A DNA stretch of 64,000 nucleotides from Rusavskia elegans (Eukaryota > Ascomycota > Lecanoromycetes > Teloschistales > Teloschistaceae), in the NCBI GenBank assembly GCA_011316305.1, contig SAUG01000172.1, forward strand, positions 30,528 through 94,527, written 5' to 3'. Below, piece after piece: positions 1 to 12,584 of the stretch (position 1 is its first letter; each line of letters opens with the position of its first letter). The position numbers were made by a program, and so were the translations under genes. The notes under the pieces were generated by a model. It was not told the origin of the DNA, did no database searches, and saw only the letters and a program-made list of their open reading frames with translations.

Positions 1-222
1 GCTTACGAAGGCAAGAACGAGACGGAGGAGGGAGATATCCCAATGCCGGACGCCGAGGGAATGGGTGAAGCGGCTAAGGCGGCCACGGAGAAGGTCAAGG
101 AGAAGGTCACGGACAAGGTCACGGACAAGGTCAAGGAGAAGGCTGGTGAGGCGACCGAGGCCGCGAAGCAGGCCATGGCGGATAGTGATGATGCGGGTGC
201 TGATGAGCATGATGAACTGTAA
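1..222 (+). CDS. C-terminal end of an ER-lumenal protein with HDEL retention signal (partial)
   Basis: The frame open from base 1 encodes 73 residues and stops with TAA at 220-222. The last four residues are HDEL, the fungal ER-retrieval signal, so the mature protein should sit in the ER lumen. Before it lies a charged, Lys/Glu/Ala-rich stretch with repeated KVKEKVTDKVTDK-like segments, resembling LEA-type amphipathic helices, and an acidic MPDAEG patch. The N-terminus and all catalytic parts lie outside the window. An acidic, low-complexity tail ending in HDEL would fit the Lhs1/HYOU1-type ER Hsp70, but other ER chaperones are possible. The reading of HDEL is certain; the identity is a guess. 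Confidence 0.75.
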   Translation, partial: AYEGKNETEEGDIPMPDAEGMGEAAKAATEKVKEKVTDKVTDKVKEKAGEATEAAKQAMADSDDAGADEHDEL

Positions 223-489
223 AGAGAGAATGCGATATGGGCGGGGCTCGAACGGACAAAGTTGGTAAAATAGGCTACTGATCTTCGTACCCCTGGTATG
301 AAGATGAAGGGCAATTGCTGCTGTTTTGTTTAGCGGTTTGCGCTGCTTTCAGTCTGTACTCTATTACCTCTGGAGTTTGGATCAACTTGAACGAAAAGTC
401 ATTCGAGATGAATTGTGTCTGTGCGAATGTTGTGTCAAGATGTGCCTTATGCCTCGCTGGCCGCTGCGTGTTCCATCCGGTAATGAACA

Positions 490-1825
<1,336 letters not shown>

Positions 1826-2052
1826 AGTAGAAGTTGAGGGAAAGGTCTCCGAACTTTGGACCTTCGATGGATGGAAGATGTGGATTCCTAATTTGTCCTT
1901 CTATTCACGGAATCTCTCGAAGATCAAGACCTCTATCGATAAGGCGGCTAATTTTGCCTTGCCGCAAGCGCGGGATGACTCCAAGCCCAAGCTCATCTTG
2001 CTCGTATCTTGTCTTTGACTGTTCACAATTTACGTGGTCGGAAATTTGGACC
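1826..2052. promoter_or_regulatory. Bidirectional promoter DIM1/PRP6
   Basis: The two start codons are 227 bp apart and face away from each other, so this stretch must hold both promoters. It contains agctcatctt (1990-1999), whose complement aagatgagct matches the core of the yeast PAC element found upstream of ribosome-biogenesis genes such as DIM1. No TATA box is obvious. Confidence 0.45.
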
Positions 2053-5043
2053 ATGTCGGGTCGGAAAGACTTTTTGAGCCAACAGGCTCCAGAAAATTAC
2101 GTTGCCGGCCTCGGAAGAGGTGCAACCGGTTTCACTACACGCTCAGATCTTGGGCCAGCAAGAGAAGGACCTAGCGAGGACCAGATCAAGGAAGCTCTTG
2201 CCAAAAGAGCGGCACAGTTGGGTGTAAGCTCTATTCGCCTTAGTCTCGTTCATGCACAAGTTAACATTGGATCCTCTCAGGCTCCAACGCCCTCGGCATA
2301 TGGAGCTGTCGAGAAGAAAGAAGAAGACGACGATGACGATCGCTTTCAAGATCCCGAGAATGAAGTAGGGCTGTTCGCGACTGGTGCCTATGATCGCGAT
2401 GACGACGAAGCGGATCGGATATATCAAGACATTGATGAGCGAATGGACAGGAGAAGAAAGATTAGAAGGTTGGTTCCATTTCTCCCTCAGGCCCGTTCTT
2501 TATCTTCCGCCTCTGCTTGTGAAGCATATGGTTTATCAAATCCCCCTTTGCATAAACAGATTGCCGACTTGAATCCTTTCGCCCACAGGGAAGCCCGCGA
2601 GAAACAAGAAAGAGACGAATACGAAGCAAAGAACCCAAAGATCCAACAACAATTTGCCGATCTGAAGAGAAGTCTTGGCAGTGTAACCGATGAGCAATGG
2701 CAGAACATACCCGAGGTCGGCGATCTCACTGGCAAGAATCGAAGGACGAAGCAGAATTCCAAGCAACGGTTCTATGCTGTACCGGACAGCGTGATTGCAG
2801 GCGCAAGAAATTCGACAGAATTCGAGACGAGTGTGAGCGATGGGGCTCAGACGAACGGATCAGGTTCAGACAATTTAGACGGCACCATGACCAATTTTGC
2901 AGACATTGGAGCGGCAAGAGATAAGGTGCTGCAGGTCAACCTCGACAAAGCTGCTATGAGTTCAGCGGACGCCAATTCGGGCAGCGCCAGTACAATCGAC
3001 CCAAAGGGTTATCTGACAAGCTTGGCGAAGACAGACCTACGGTCGAAAGATTTCGACATTGGTGATGTCAAACGGGTCGAGAGTCTTCTGCAGAGCGTCA
3101 TAAGGACCAATTCACGCCATCCGCCGGGATACATCGCGCTCGCTCGACTACATGAGCTAGCGGGTAAGCCAGTGAAAGCACGAGACGTCATGAGTCAATG
3201 TTGTAATCTCAACCCACATTCGGAAGATGGATGGCTGGAGAACATACGCCTGAATGAAGGTCACAACGCCAAGGTCATTGCTGCAGCTGCTGTCAAGGAG
3301 AATCCCCAGTCGACAAGGCTGTGGACTAGAGCCACTGAGCTGGAGACGGACCAGCAATCCAAAAAGAGAGTACTGCGTCGAGCTCTTGACTTGTTGCCAA
3401 AGAGTGTGGTGCTATGGAAGCAGCTCGTGCAGCTCAGTCAAGACGAAAGCGAGGCCAGATTACTGCTCTCCAAAGCCTGTTCAGAAATTCCCGCCTCAAT
3501 TGAGTTGCATTTGGCGCTGGCTCGGATTGTTGAGACGGTCGACGAAGCTCGAAAAGTACTCAACACTTGTCGTCGTGCGAATCCAAAGAACGCCGAAGTC
3601 TGGATTGCAGCGACTCGCTTAGAAGAACAAGTCGGATCGAAAAACACGTCAAACATTATGAAACGTGGTGTCCAATCTCTGGCGAATGAAAATGCAATGT
3701 TGAAACGCGAGGAGTGGATCGAACAGGCAGAGAAGTGTGAGGAGGAGGGAGCAGTCTTGACCGGCCAATGCATCATTAAGGAGACGCTTAGCTATGGCCT
3801 CGATGAAGACGACGATCGCAAGAAATTGTTCATGGAAGACGCACAAGCTAGTATCTCGAGAGGCAGGTACGAAATTGCCCGAGCCATATATGCATACATT
3901 CTGCGCATCTGGCCCACCTCGAAAAGCGCCTGGGAAGCATCAGCAAACCTAGAGAAAGTTCACGGCAAACGTGAAGTCCTCTGGAACGTACTCGAGAAAG
4001 CTGTCGAAGCCGTCCCCCAAGCCGACGACCTCTGGATCCAATACGCGAATGAGAAATACCAATCCGGCGACGTCGACGGCGCCCGTATCGTCCTCGGAAA
4101 AGCCTTCAACCAATCACCATCCGAGAACATCTACCTCGAAGCCATCAACCTGGAGGCCAAAAACGGTCAGATCGACCAAGCCCGCGAACTTCTTCAGCAA
4201 GCCCGCCAAGAAGCAGGTACGGACCGCGTGTGGATCAAATCAGTCGCTTTCGCCCGTACGCACCCTGAAACAAATGAAACCAACAGCTCTACAGCCCTCG
4301 ACCTCGTCCACCAAGCCCTCCAACTCTACCCCTCCAACTGGAAACTCTGGGCCCAAAAAGCCCAAATCTACACCTCCCTCTCCCTCCTCCCACAAGCCCG
4401 CGAAGCCTACACCACCGGCACGCGCGCGAACCCAAAATCCGTAACTCTATGGCTTCTCCTCTCGCGACTTGAAGAAATGCAAGCCGGCAGCGTCGTCAAA
4501 GCCCGCTCGGTCCTCGACCGCGCAAAAGCCCAGAACCCTAAAAACGAGAGATTGTGGCTCGAGAGCGTGAGGTTAGAACGACGAGCGGGCAACCTGACAG
4601 CCGCGAAAAATCTGATGGCGAGAGCGCTGCAGCCGGGTGAGTGCCACAAGAGCGGGATGCTATGGTCGGAACGCATCTGGCACCTCGAACCGCGCACGCA
4701 GCGCAAACCATTATCGCTCGAGGCCGTGAAAGTGGTGGAATCGGACCCGACGCTCTTCGTGACGGTCGCGAGGGTGTTCTGGGCCGAACGCAAATTGGAG
4801 AAAGCCGTGACGTGGTTCGAGAAGGCGATTCTGCTGGACAGTGATGTCGGTGATACGTGGGCTTGGTATTGGAAGTTTTTGGGCATGCATGGCAGTGAGG
4901 AGAAGAGGGCGGATGTGTTGGAGAAGTTGAGGTTGGCGGAGCCGAGGCATGGGGAGGTTTGGGCGGCCGTGAGGAAGGGGGTGGGGAGAGAGGGGTGGGG
5001 GGTTGAGAGGGTGTTGGAGGAGGTGGTTAGGGGGTTGGAATAG
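2053..5043 (+). CDS. PRP6: Pre-mRNA-splicing factor of the U4/U6.U5 tri-snRNP (PRP6/PRPF6)
   Basis: Exons 2053-2223, 2281-2468 and 2589-5043 encode 937 aa. PRP6 bridges U5 and U4/U6 in the tri-snRNP. The start MSGRKDFLSQQAPENYVAG is the conserved PRP1 N-terminal domain, and ATG 2053 is therefore preferred over the longer open frame that begins at 1834. The rest is a solenoid of HAT/TPR-like repeats with recurrent W-x-x-x-A/L pairs, for example KSVVLWKQLVQLS and KSVTLWLLLSRLEE. Both introns are multiples of three (57 and 120 nt) and contain no stop, so the unspliced frame stays open. I removed them because GTAAGC...CTCAG and GTTGGT...CACAG flank residues absent from the family, and splicing restores RRREAREKQERDEYE. 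The length agrees with other fungal PRP6 proteins. Confidence 0.95.
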   Translation: MSGRKDFLSQQAPENYVAGLGRGATGFTTRSDLGPAREGPSEDQIKEALAKRAAQLGVSSIRLSLVHAQVNIGSSQAPTPSAYGAVEKKEEDDDDDRFQDPENEVGLFATGAYDRDDDEADRIYQDIDERMDRRRKIRRLVPFLPQARSLSSASACEAYGLSNPPLHKQIADLNPFAHREAREKQERDEYEAKNPKIQQQFADLKRSLGSVTDEQWQNIPEVGDLTGKNRRTKQNSKQRFYAVPDSVIAGARNSTEFETSVSDGAQTNGSGSDNLDGTMTNFADIGAARDKVLQVNLDKAAMSSADANSGSASTIDPKGYLTSLAKTDLRSKDFDIGDVKRVESLLQSVIRTNSRHPPGYIALARLHELAGKPVKARDVMSQCCNLNPHSEDGWLENIRLNEGHNAKVIAAAAVKENPQSTRLWTRATELETDQQSKKRVLRRALDLLPKSVVLWKQLVQLSQDESEARLLLSKACSEIPASIELHLALARIVETVDEARKVLNTCRRANPKNAEVWIAATRLEEQVGSKNTSNIMKRGVQSLANENAMLKREEWIEQAEKCEEEGAVLTGQCIIKETLSYGLDEDDDRKKLFMEDAQASISRGRYEIARAIYAYILRIWPTSKSAWEASANLEKVHGKREVLWNVLEKAVEAVPQADDLWIQYANEKYQSGDVDGARIVLGKAFNQSPSENIYLEAINLEAKNGQIDQARELLQQARQEAGTDRVWIKSVAFARTHPETNETNSSTALDLVHQALQLYPSNWKLWAQKAQIYTSLSLLPQAREAYTTGTRANPKSVTLWLLLSRLEEMQAGSVVKARSVLDRAKAQNPKNERLWLESVRLERRAGNLTAAKNLMARALQPGECHKSGMLWSERIWHLEPRTQRKPLSLEAVKVVESDPTLFVTVARVFWAERKLEKAVTWFEKAILLDSDVGDTWAWYWKFLGMHGSEEKRADVLEKLRLAEPRHGEVWAAVRKGVGREGWGVERVLEEVVRGLE

Positions 5044-5799
5044 GTGGTTTGTGTGGGGGAAGGAAGATAGGGGTTGATTGTCGTAGTGGCCTGAGGGCCT
5101 AGATAGTTGCTGTATTATTAATTGAGAATGAGTGAGTTCCTGGTATCAGGCTCGCTATACTGCTGTCTCTCCTTTAACAACTACAGTGAATGCCTGTGCC
5201 TCCTATTTCACGAGTCCTATTGTTCTCGAAAGCTTCCTCACATACCCAACTACCTACACGATACACACAACAGCATCGGCGATATCCCTATTCTGGGCAA
5301 CGTATTTCACAGCCTCCACCTCGCATACATACATCCACAGCCGATGCCCCATATACAACGAAAGCTTCAACGTAGTCACAAAGTATGTATCAAGTACCAA
5401 CAACACAAATCTCCACGCTCTCTCATCTCTCGAACTTCTAGATACCGGAGAATAAGCGATGATTTTGCGTACATTGGTCGAGAGCGGGATGCTTTGAATG
5501 TCCGAAGCCGTACGGATATCGTCAGTCCACGGAGTGTGTGTGTGTTGGTGGATTCCAGCTGATGATGCTGTATATACATGGTCGATGTGTTCTGAAGCGC
5601 AGAAAGTCGGCTTTATTTGCTCTTTCGCCGCGGCTTTGAGAGTGCAATGTCGAATACAGAACTATGCAGGGTCCTGAATCGTGTTTTGCGAAGCATTGCG
5701 ACTTTGTCCTCGCTGCAAGAGCGAAGTGGACGAGGTTATCAATGCTCCACTCACAACCAAAGCATGATCGATCATTAATGATGGACCTCCGATTAATTT
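5044..5799. other. Convergent intergenic region
   Basis: The 3' flanks of PRP6 and the PPR gene meet here. Short open frames exist on both strands (up to 146 codons at 5122-5562), but their products are low-complexity and show no domain or gene-like context. I see no RNA gene or repeat. Confidence 0.5.
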
Positions 5800-8253
5800 T
5801 CACACTCGGATGTCCGTGCCAATATTGTAATGAATACCATTCAGGAAGTCGCCGGACCTGCTCATCTTGTTTCTCTTGCTGAGTTTCTGCACGTCGGCCC
5901 ACACGGCGGGATATTTTTCGGCGGTCCATTTCTTCATGGCTTCTTGCTTGGCGCTTGGGAGGGCGTTGTGGAAGGTCCCTAGCCTATATGATGCTGCCCT
6001 TAGCAGTCCGTCCTTGTGGATCTCTGAGGATTCCCAAACTTACATGAGGACATCGGGAGTAAGACCCGCCTCCTTTTTGGCATTATTGATCAACTCGATA
6101 CATTCGTCGAACAGCGCTTGGCCAGCCAAAGCGCCAATATATGCAGCGTAGATCTCTTTCGTTACTCGGATGTCGAATCTCTTCAGCCTGCTCCAGATAT
6201 CGCGGGCTTGTCTTTCACCAAAGGGTGCCTCTTCACACGCTCGAAGAGCGATTTGAATACTACTGTAGGTCGGACCTTCTCGCGAATGCATGATGTCGTC
6301 CCAGAACAGCAATGCCTGCCTGGGGTCACCGCACCCCAAGTAAGCAAGCATCAGAGCATTGTATAGCTTTGTGTCAGGCTCTACTGTGGCATCCAACCTC
6401 AGCATGTTGTGCACCAGGGCCAGTGATTCCGCGTCTGCTGCTTTTGCTATGCCCTCAAAAACAAGGACGTAGGTTTCGATCGTCGGCTTGATGTCTGGTG
6501 AGTCGAGGTGCCGGATATGGCCAAAGACATGAGTTGCCATGTCACTTCGACCCCGTTCGAAGAATTCGGACATCATCTTCGTCCGTGTTTCGAGGTCCAT
6601 CTCTCTGAAAGTCTGGCGGGTTATGTTGTAAGCGTCCCAGACTTTTGCTGTCAATATGGAGCGGTCAAAACAGAATTGAATTAGATCATTGCATACGGAA
6701 AGTCGCTTGTTGCCTTCGAAGTGGTAGACATGGGTGTTCAGAAGGTCGATTAGATCGTGCAACTCCCCTCGTTGCAGGTGAATCAAGGCCAGTGCTGATA
6801 CGGTCTCCGAGTTCAAGCGAGCTTTGCGTTCGTTAAGGTCATCAACAAGCTCCATGATTCCATTGTATTTTATCGGTTTTTGATTGCACAGTGCCACTAT
6901 GAGCCTGTTGATGAACTTCAGATCGGCATCCGTTTCAAGCTCTCGACCCTTTAGCTCATCATAGGCAGCTTTAGCACCGTCAAGATCGCCCGAGCTGATT
7001 CGATAGTCGAGCTGTAAGAGAAGTGTCTTGGAGTCGGGTTCGAGGCCCCATTTGCGGCCTAATGCGAGATACCTCTCAGCGGTATAAGAGTCATTCTTGA
7101 AAGTAGCAAAGGCAATGAGACTATTGATCAGCCCCATATCTGGTTGAACATCCATCCCTTGTTCTCGAGTCTTCTGGACCATCACGTTAAGCAATCGATC
7201 AAGCTCTTCGACACTTTTCCCTTTGGCCGCTGCCCACTGAAGAATCAACCTCCAATACGCCTTACTGTCTTTGGTATTGCTTGGCTCGCCATCAACCAAA
7301 GATCTCAGCAAAGGCTCGCCCCATTCAAGCTCGTTGTTGTAGATGCACACCCCCAAGACTCTGCGGAGAGTCCTCTGGGTGGGCTTCAGACCGCTAGCAA
7401 CCCCGTAATCATACCATTTTTTCGTCATCTCAACGTTCTTGTTCGAGGCGTAGAATTCCACGATGTATTGATGAGCCCGACTATCGAATGAGACACCGTG
7501 CCCCTCCATTGTCTTGATGGTCCGGATCATTTGCTCTTGCTCATCAACTTTTGCAAAACCCAGCACGACGTTGACCCATTGTCTCCGGTCAATTGATGCA
7601 GGATCCTTCCCCCAATGCTCTTCCAATAAGTCTCGCGCTTCCATGGGCTTCTTCTTGGATGCAAGGACTTCGATGAGTGTGTTGAGACCCTGACGCCGGT
7701 ACTCCGCCGTCATATCTTCCTTGCGATTGACTTCCTCAAACAAGGTTCTGGCGAGCGACACAGTGTTGGCAGTCTCTATAGCTCTCCTAACCCCAGTGCC
7801 CGTGAGAAGACTCATCGCATTCACCATCTCTCCGACAGATAGTCCAAGTGCACCTTCTTCATCTTGCGTGTCCTGCAGATGGCGAAAGGTGGTCAAAAGC
7901 AAGCCGATCTGAGAATCCTCCACAGCCACCCGCTCGTTTTCCTGTTTATCCAATACAAAGGAGGTGAAAGCGTGGATCAAGCTCGACCGCGGCGGTGGGC
8001 GCTCGTGCTTTGCAAGGGCCTGACCCAGCTGTAACATCTCTTTGAGGCCTGGGTCGAAGTCTGGAGGCTTTTGTTTGCGGGTGGGTTGTCTGGAGAAGCC
8101 GAACAGCGTCCTGGCGGGGACCGTAGAGGATGGGAGGCATTTGCGGGCCTGTGGACGATGTGATAGAATCGGGCGGCACCAGCAGAAGGCCTCGGAGTAG
8201 ATTGCATTGTACACAATCTGGCGAAAGACATGGCGTGTTAGATGCGAGTGCAT
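5800..8253 (-). CDS. Mitochondrial PPR-type protein, probably complex I intermediate-associated protein 84
   Basis: Two exons, 6044-8253 and 5800-5983, with a 60-bp intron (GTAAGT...ATATAG), about 797 aa. The chosen ATG at 8253 gives MHSHLTRHVFRQIVYN, a basic, acid-free mitochondrial presequence. The frame extends 33 codons further upstream, but that extension lacks targeting character. The body is alpha-helical pentatricopeptide-like repeats, for example TYVLVFEGIAKAADAE and KLYNALMLAYLGCGDPRQAL. The C-terminus restored by splicing reads GTFHNALPSAKQEAMKKW. The overall layout fits fungal CIA84, an assembly factor bound to the complex I membrane-arm intermediate. A CYA5-like PPR translation activator is the main alternative. 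The PPR/mitochondrial call is firm; the CIA84 name is from remembered family resemblance. Confidence 0.8.
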
Positions 8254-9053
8254 CTCGTGACGACACAGGTATGCGAATGAAAAAGCCAGTAGATTAGGAC
8301 GACAGACAAGAAAGGCGGCGATGGGAGTTGAAAGGTCTCGACCGTTGATCAAGCATCATCTCTCTGCAATTACGTGACGGGATAACTTTATTCTGGAATA
8401 ATAAACATGAGCTGCCCTTTGATCGAGGCATACGAGTTCACACAAGAAATTGTAACTTAAATAACACCGCAAAGAATTCACTATTGCAGCATGTGAAGTA
8501 AACTTTCCGATGGATATCAAACTCATTCAAGCTACATGTTGCATATGAGCCTCGTAGACTGCTATCTAAAAGCGACAATGCCATCATCCGTTCCAGAAGC
8601 TCATCATGTCGTGAGATCGGGCTGAGTACCACTCGCTCATGCAGATTAAATCTATGTAGCGACCCCTTACCTCCCTTGTCCTTCTCGGTTCCTGCCAGAC
8701 GAACACAAATGGGGCTTCCTCGAGCAGGGTCTTCCTTGGAAAATAATATGTCGGTCGCCAGGACTGGCTGTCATCGCAGATGCGAGAAGTGAATGGTTGA
8801 AGAGAAATGCGAAATGGTGTGTCGTTAATTGATGCTGTAGCTGGCTTCAATCCTTGCAGCCGTAAATCGTCGTGAACACCCTCCAAGCATGAGGACTATC
8901 CTTCATCGACCTCCGCCAATATGGACCGCTTTCCCAACATGGTCAGCAACCAAATGGCTCCCAAGACTGAAACAATACAATGCCAAGATAGGCCTTCGTA
9001 CAGCTCAGCTTGCAAACCGCCGTTCGAGCTCCTTCGCCGACCTCCGTATCAGC
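8254..9053. other. Intergenic: PPR gene promoter and WEE1 3' flank
   Basis: This holds the upstream region of the minus-strand PPR gene and the 3' end of the WEE1-like gene. Small open frames on both strands have no recognisable domain. No RNA gene, repeat or mobile element is visible. Confidence 0.45.
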
Positions 9054-12000
9054 TCAAACGTCGATCATCTCCGCGTCGTCGGCTAAAACTTCATCTGCAG
9101 GGCCCCAGTTGCCCTCGAAAATCGTCGCTCCAGCACGCCTTCGCGCGGCAACCCAATTGACGCCGGTCGCGCTGAGGATTTGGTCAATCACTGGTCGATC
9201 GTTCGCGTTTGGCGATATCATCCAGCGGACCACGTTGTCCAGAGCTTCGGCGTTCTGCGCATCCACCATGAAATCGGGGGGATTGAGGAGCTCTCCTGTT
9301 CGTAGGGTCTTCGGCTGGCTTCTCTTCTTCTGATCCTGCTTGGCAGCAAGGTGTTCGGGTGAGCCGAAGCCATCCGAACCATAGAAATCGTCCACTGAGG
9401 AGTCGGGCGTAATGGGCTTTCCCGATGAGTCGCGAAGGACGTTGCTGTTCTCTGAGCTCCACGTCAGACTTGGCACATCGCTCATATCACCTGTACGAAG
9501 ACGCTGCCAGGAAGCTCCGTTGTCTGGCAGCATGACGTTGCCGGCAATTTCGAGCATGATTAGACCCAGTGCGAACACGTCGCCGGGCTTGTCGAACTGA
9601 CCACGAAGTATTTCGGGACCAATGTACTCGCGATCACCTTCGCCATCTATACCCGGTGATGCGGGCCAGCGTGTAGCCATACCAAAATCCGCGATCTTCA
9701 GCACGCCCTCAAAGGTGACAAGAATGTTCGCGGGCTTGAGGTCCAGATGGATGAATCCGGAGTCATGGACATGCTTGAGACCCTAAGAGATGGTTAATAT
9801 GGACAATTGAAACTGCTTATTGCCGATGCTTACCAGTGATAGTTCGAGAAGGATCTTCCAGATCCGGAAATCGTCCAGCCTTGCTTTCCTCCCGACTTGG
9901 TCAAGAAACAAATCAAGACTCCCTTCCTCGCAAAACTCTGTCTGAATATACAAGTGTCCTTTGTCTTCCCACTTGTCAACAAGCTGCAAGGTATGGTCAG
10001 AGTAACCGAGAGCCTTCAGCGTCCTTGCTTCCTGAAGTTTGCGTTGCCGGTCTCGAGGGCCAATGTAAGCGTTTCGAGACTTCTTCACAGCCCATACACG
10101 GTCCGGTAACGGGGTGTTTGGCGATCCCGTCGTTCTTGGCAGTGAAAAGTATCCACGGTTACGGTTGGACTCTTGAGCTTTTTTGACCCGATAGACGAAT
10201 GAAAATTCACCGGTTCCGATAAGCTCCACCTTATCAAACCTTGAGGTGAGGCTCTCGTCAACTTCAGCAAGTGGGATGTTTGATAAGGAAGCAACACTCG
10301 AACGTGATTTGCCGAACATGGACAAGGAATCACGCGATGCCGTGGGAGTTGCAGGCACAAACATCGAACTACTGTTCATCATTGTGTCCAGAGGCTGAAC
10401 AGCTGAGCCGTGAGTCTGAGCTGATATTGAGAGCCGACTGGGATCTGGAGGCATGAATCCCCCCCGAGGCGTTTGCGGTGGTGGGCGATCGAATAATGAC
10501 TGTATTGGACTCGCGGGAGAAAGAACGTCTGGTTTGGTTCTGGGACTCTTCAGACGGGCTGGAGCAGTATGAAAGGTCTTCTTGAGAGGCGTCGGGGATT
10601 TATTTTCGCGCGACGTACGAGACGAGGTGAAGGAAGAATAGAAAGACGATTGGTTTCTGAACCGCAAGGCAGTAGATGGGGAATCATCCATAAGGTGATC
10701 ATTGTCTCCATCCGTACTTTCCAAGGGCGTCCCAAATAGGTCGAGCTTACAGTCGCTTCCGAAGGATGGAGAATCCTCACAAGGTCCCTTTGACAGACCC
10801 GACTCATGTTTCGGGGATTCCTGAAATGCAGGAATACTTGCAGCACTTGATGCGTTAGCCTTAGTAGGAGTGGATAGAGTTCCTTCGGTGCTGGACTGGC
10901 TTTCCGTGTTGAGGAATCGTTGAAAGGCATCTTCGTCATCCACGCTGGCAAAGCTACCGCGTCGGTTGACACCGCCTGAAGTGAAGCCGCTACCGAAAAT
11001 GTTCATACCCTTGGCTAAGGTGCCCTGTGCCGGGCGAGAAGCATGTGGGTTGAATGGAGTTGAGGGAGTGCCAAAGGAATGTCTCGATTTGCCTATCGCA
11101 ATTTCAGGCATGGGTGCAGGCGTCGTAGTTCCAATGACACTGTGACGCTTACACGGCGTATCTGGCATATGCTCTTGAATGCTCACATTGAAGGCAACTT
11201 GAGGGTCCTCAATGTTCTTGTTGCGCTTCGAAATAAGCCCTGTGGACATGAAAGCCGCGGGTAGGGGCTTCGCAAGCTTGTAATTATCTGGTGTCGCGAA
11301 CGACCCCTGCGTGGAGGTTTCCTGTGATGATGGATTGCTGGTCTGATCGCCAGAAGACACAGGTCTGACTATACCCACTGGGAGCGACTTATTGAAGTCA
11401 ACGATTGGGCGTCGATACTCTGGCTGTCGAACCGGGATGTGAGTTGGTGAATCTTCAGCCATACTCGAATTGGAGGATGACTGAGTTATTGTCCGAGAGA
11501 GCGGGTGCCGCTGTGATTGATGTTGGACGACGGGGTTCGAGGGTTTGCCATTCTTATGAGACATTGGATGCGCGGACGCATTGGGCAGACTTTCTTGGGA
11601 GGAGAACGGGCTGTCTCTTGTCATGGATGGTATATGACTGTCTAACGACATTCGGAAGCGACTCTTTGACGCTGGTTGTCCAGGTGTAGTACATTCAAGT
11701 GCAATGTCCGTATTCAATTTGGAGCGCGCGAAGGTAGGTTTGTCATGACGCTGCTGCAGCGTTGTTCTCCGCAATGAGGAGGTACGCTTTGGCAGTGGCG
11801 ACAACGGCGCTTGATGATCAACAACGGAGATGGAATCCTGACTTGACTTATCGTTTGATAAGCTTGGACTTCCCTGAAGAATTGACTCGTAGTCGAAGAT
11901 GTTGAAGTCGGATCCGAAACTGGCACTGTGGAGGCTTCTTCGCTTCGCAGAAGGGCTTGCCATATGTCCCTGGTCAAGATTCATGACCCCGTCACTTCGT

Positions 12001-12584
12001 TTGAGGGGACTCGATTTGGCGCCAAATGTAACATGGCCACCGCTTCCCTTCTCCAGTCTTGCGAGCGCTGGATTGGGCGCGGGCTGATCGAAACCTACGG
12101 GACTAGGGCTGCGATTTTCTATACCATCGCTCGAAGACCCAGATGATTGAGGAGTCGCATTACCCTGGTCGCTGCACTCTGCCAATGTTTTTCTCCTCGG
12201 GCTCCGCGAAGAATTATGAGAGCGCAGGCTCACACGCGGTGGGCTGGTTCGCCTTACTGGCAGGCGAGTCTTTTTGATACTGGATGGATGCGGAGTTGGC
12301 GCAGGAGATTGCGGTGTCATGGTGGGGTATGACGAGACGGTTGCTGAGAGCGAGCGCACGGGCGCATGATCTCGATTCGGTGACAGGGGTGAGTTTGGAG
12401 AGGGAGAGGTCGACTTGGAGCTTATCAGGCGGAAAGCAGGATTTTTGGATGGCGAACGCGAGAGCGATCTCCGTAGCTGCTTGAAGGCCGACGTTGCACC
12501 AACATGTCGGATGTGGGTCGGTGATGGGAAATGCAGAGTGCCACCAGCATCGGTATGGGAAGCGTACGTGCCAGCCATGTGCAA
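9054..12584 (-). CDS. SWE1: WEE1/SWE1-family protein kinase
   Basis: Exon 1 is 9834-12584 and exon 2 is 9054-9782, joined at a phase-0 51-bp intron (GTAAGC...CTTAG), 1159 aa. WEE1 kinases delay mitosis by phosphorylating the inhibitory tyrosine of Cdk1. The first ~780 residues are Ser/Pro-rich and probably disordered, with many SP/TP sites suited to cell-cycle kinases. The kinase domain starts with the glycine loop ELIGTGEFSFVY (about 787-798), the ATP lysine in VWAVKKS (about 833), the catalytic loop HLDLKPANI (about 929-937, with the Leu after His typical of WEE1 kinases), and DFG (about 949-951). A large insert lies late in the C-lobe. The ATG at 12584 is followed by a second Met two codons later. 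A long upstream leader is likely. Confidence 0.92.

Noticed and set aside
1834..2052. N-terminal extension of the PRP6 frame to 1834
   Set aside because: The conserved PRP6 start is MSGRKDF at 2053; the extension lies in the DIM1/PRP6 promoter and has no similarity to the family.
8254..8352. Upstream start of the PPR protein at 8352
   Set aside because: It would bury the basic presequence MHSHLTRHVFRQ behind 33 residues without targeting character.
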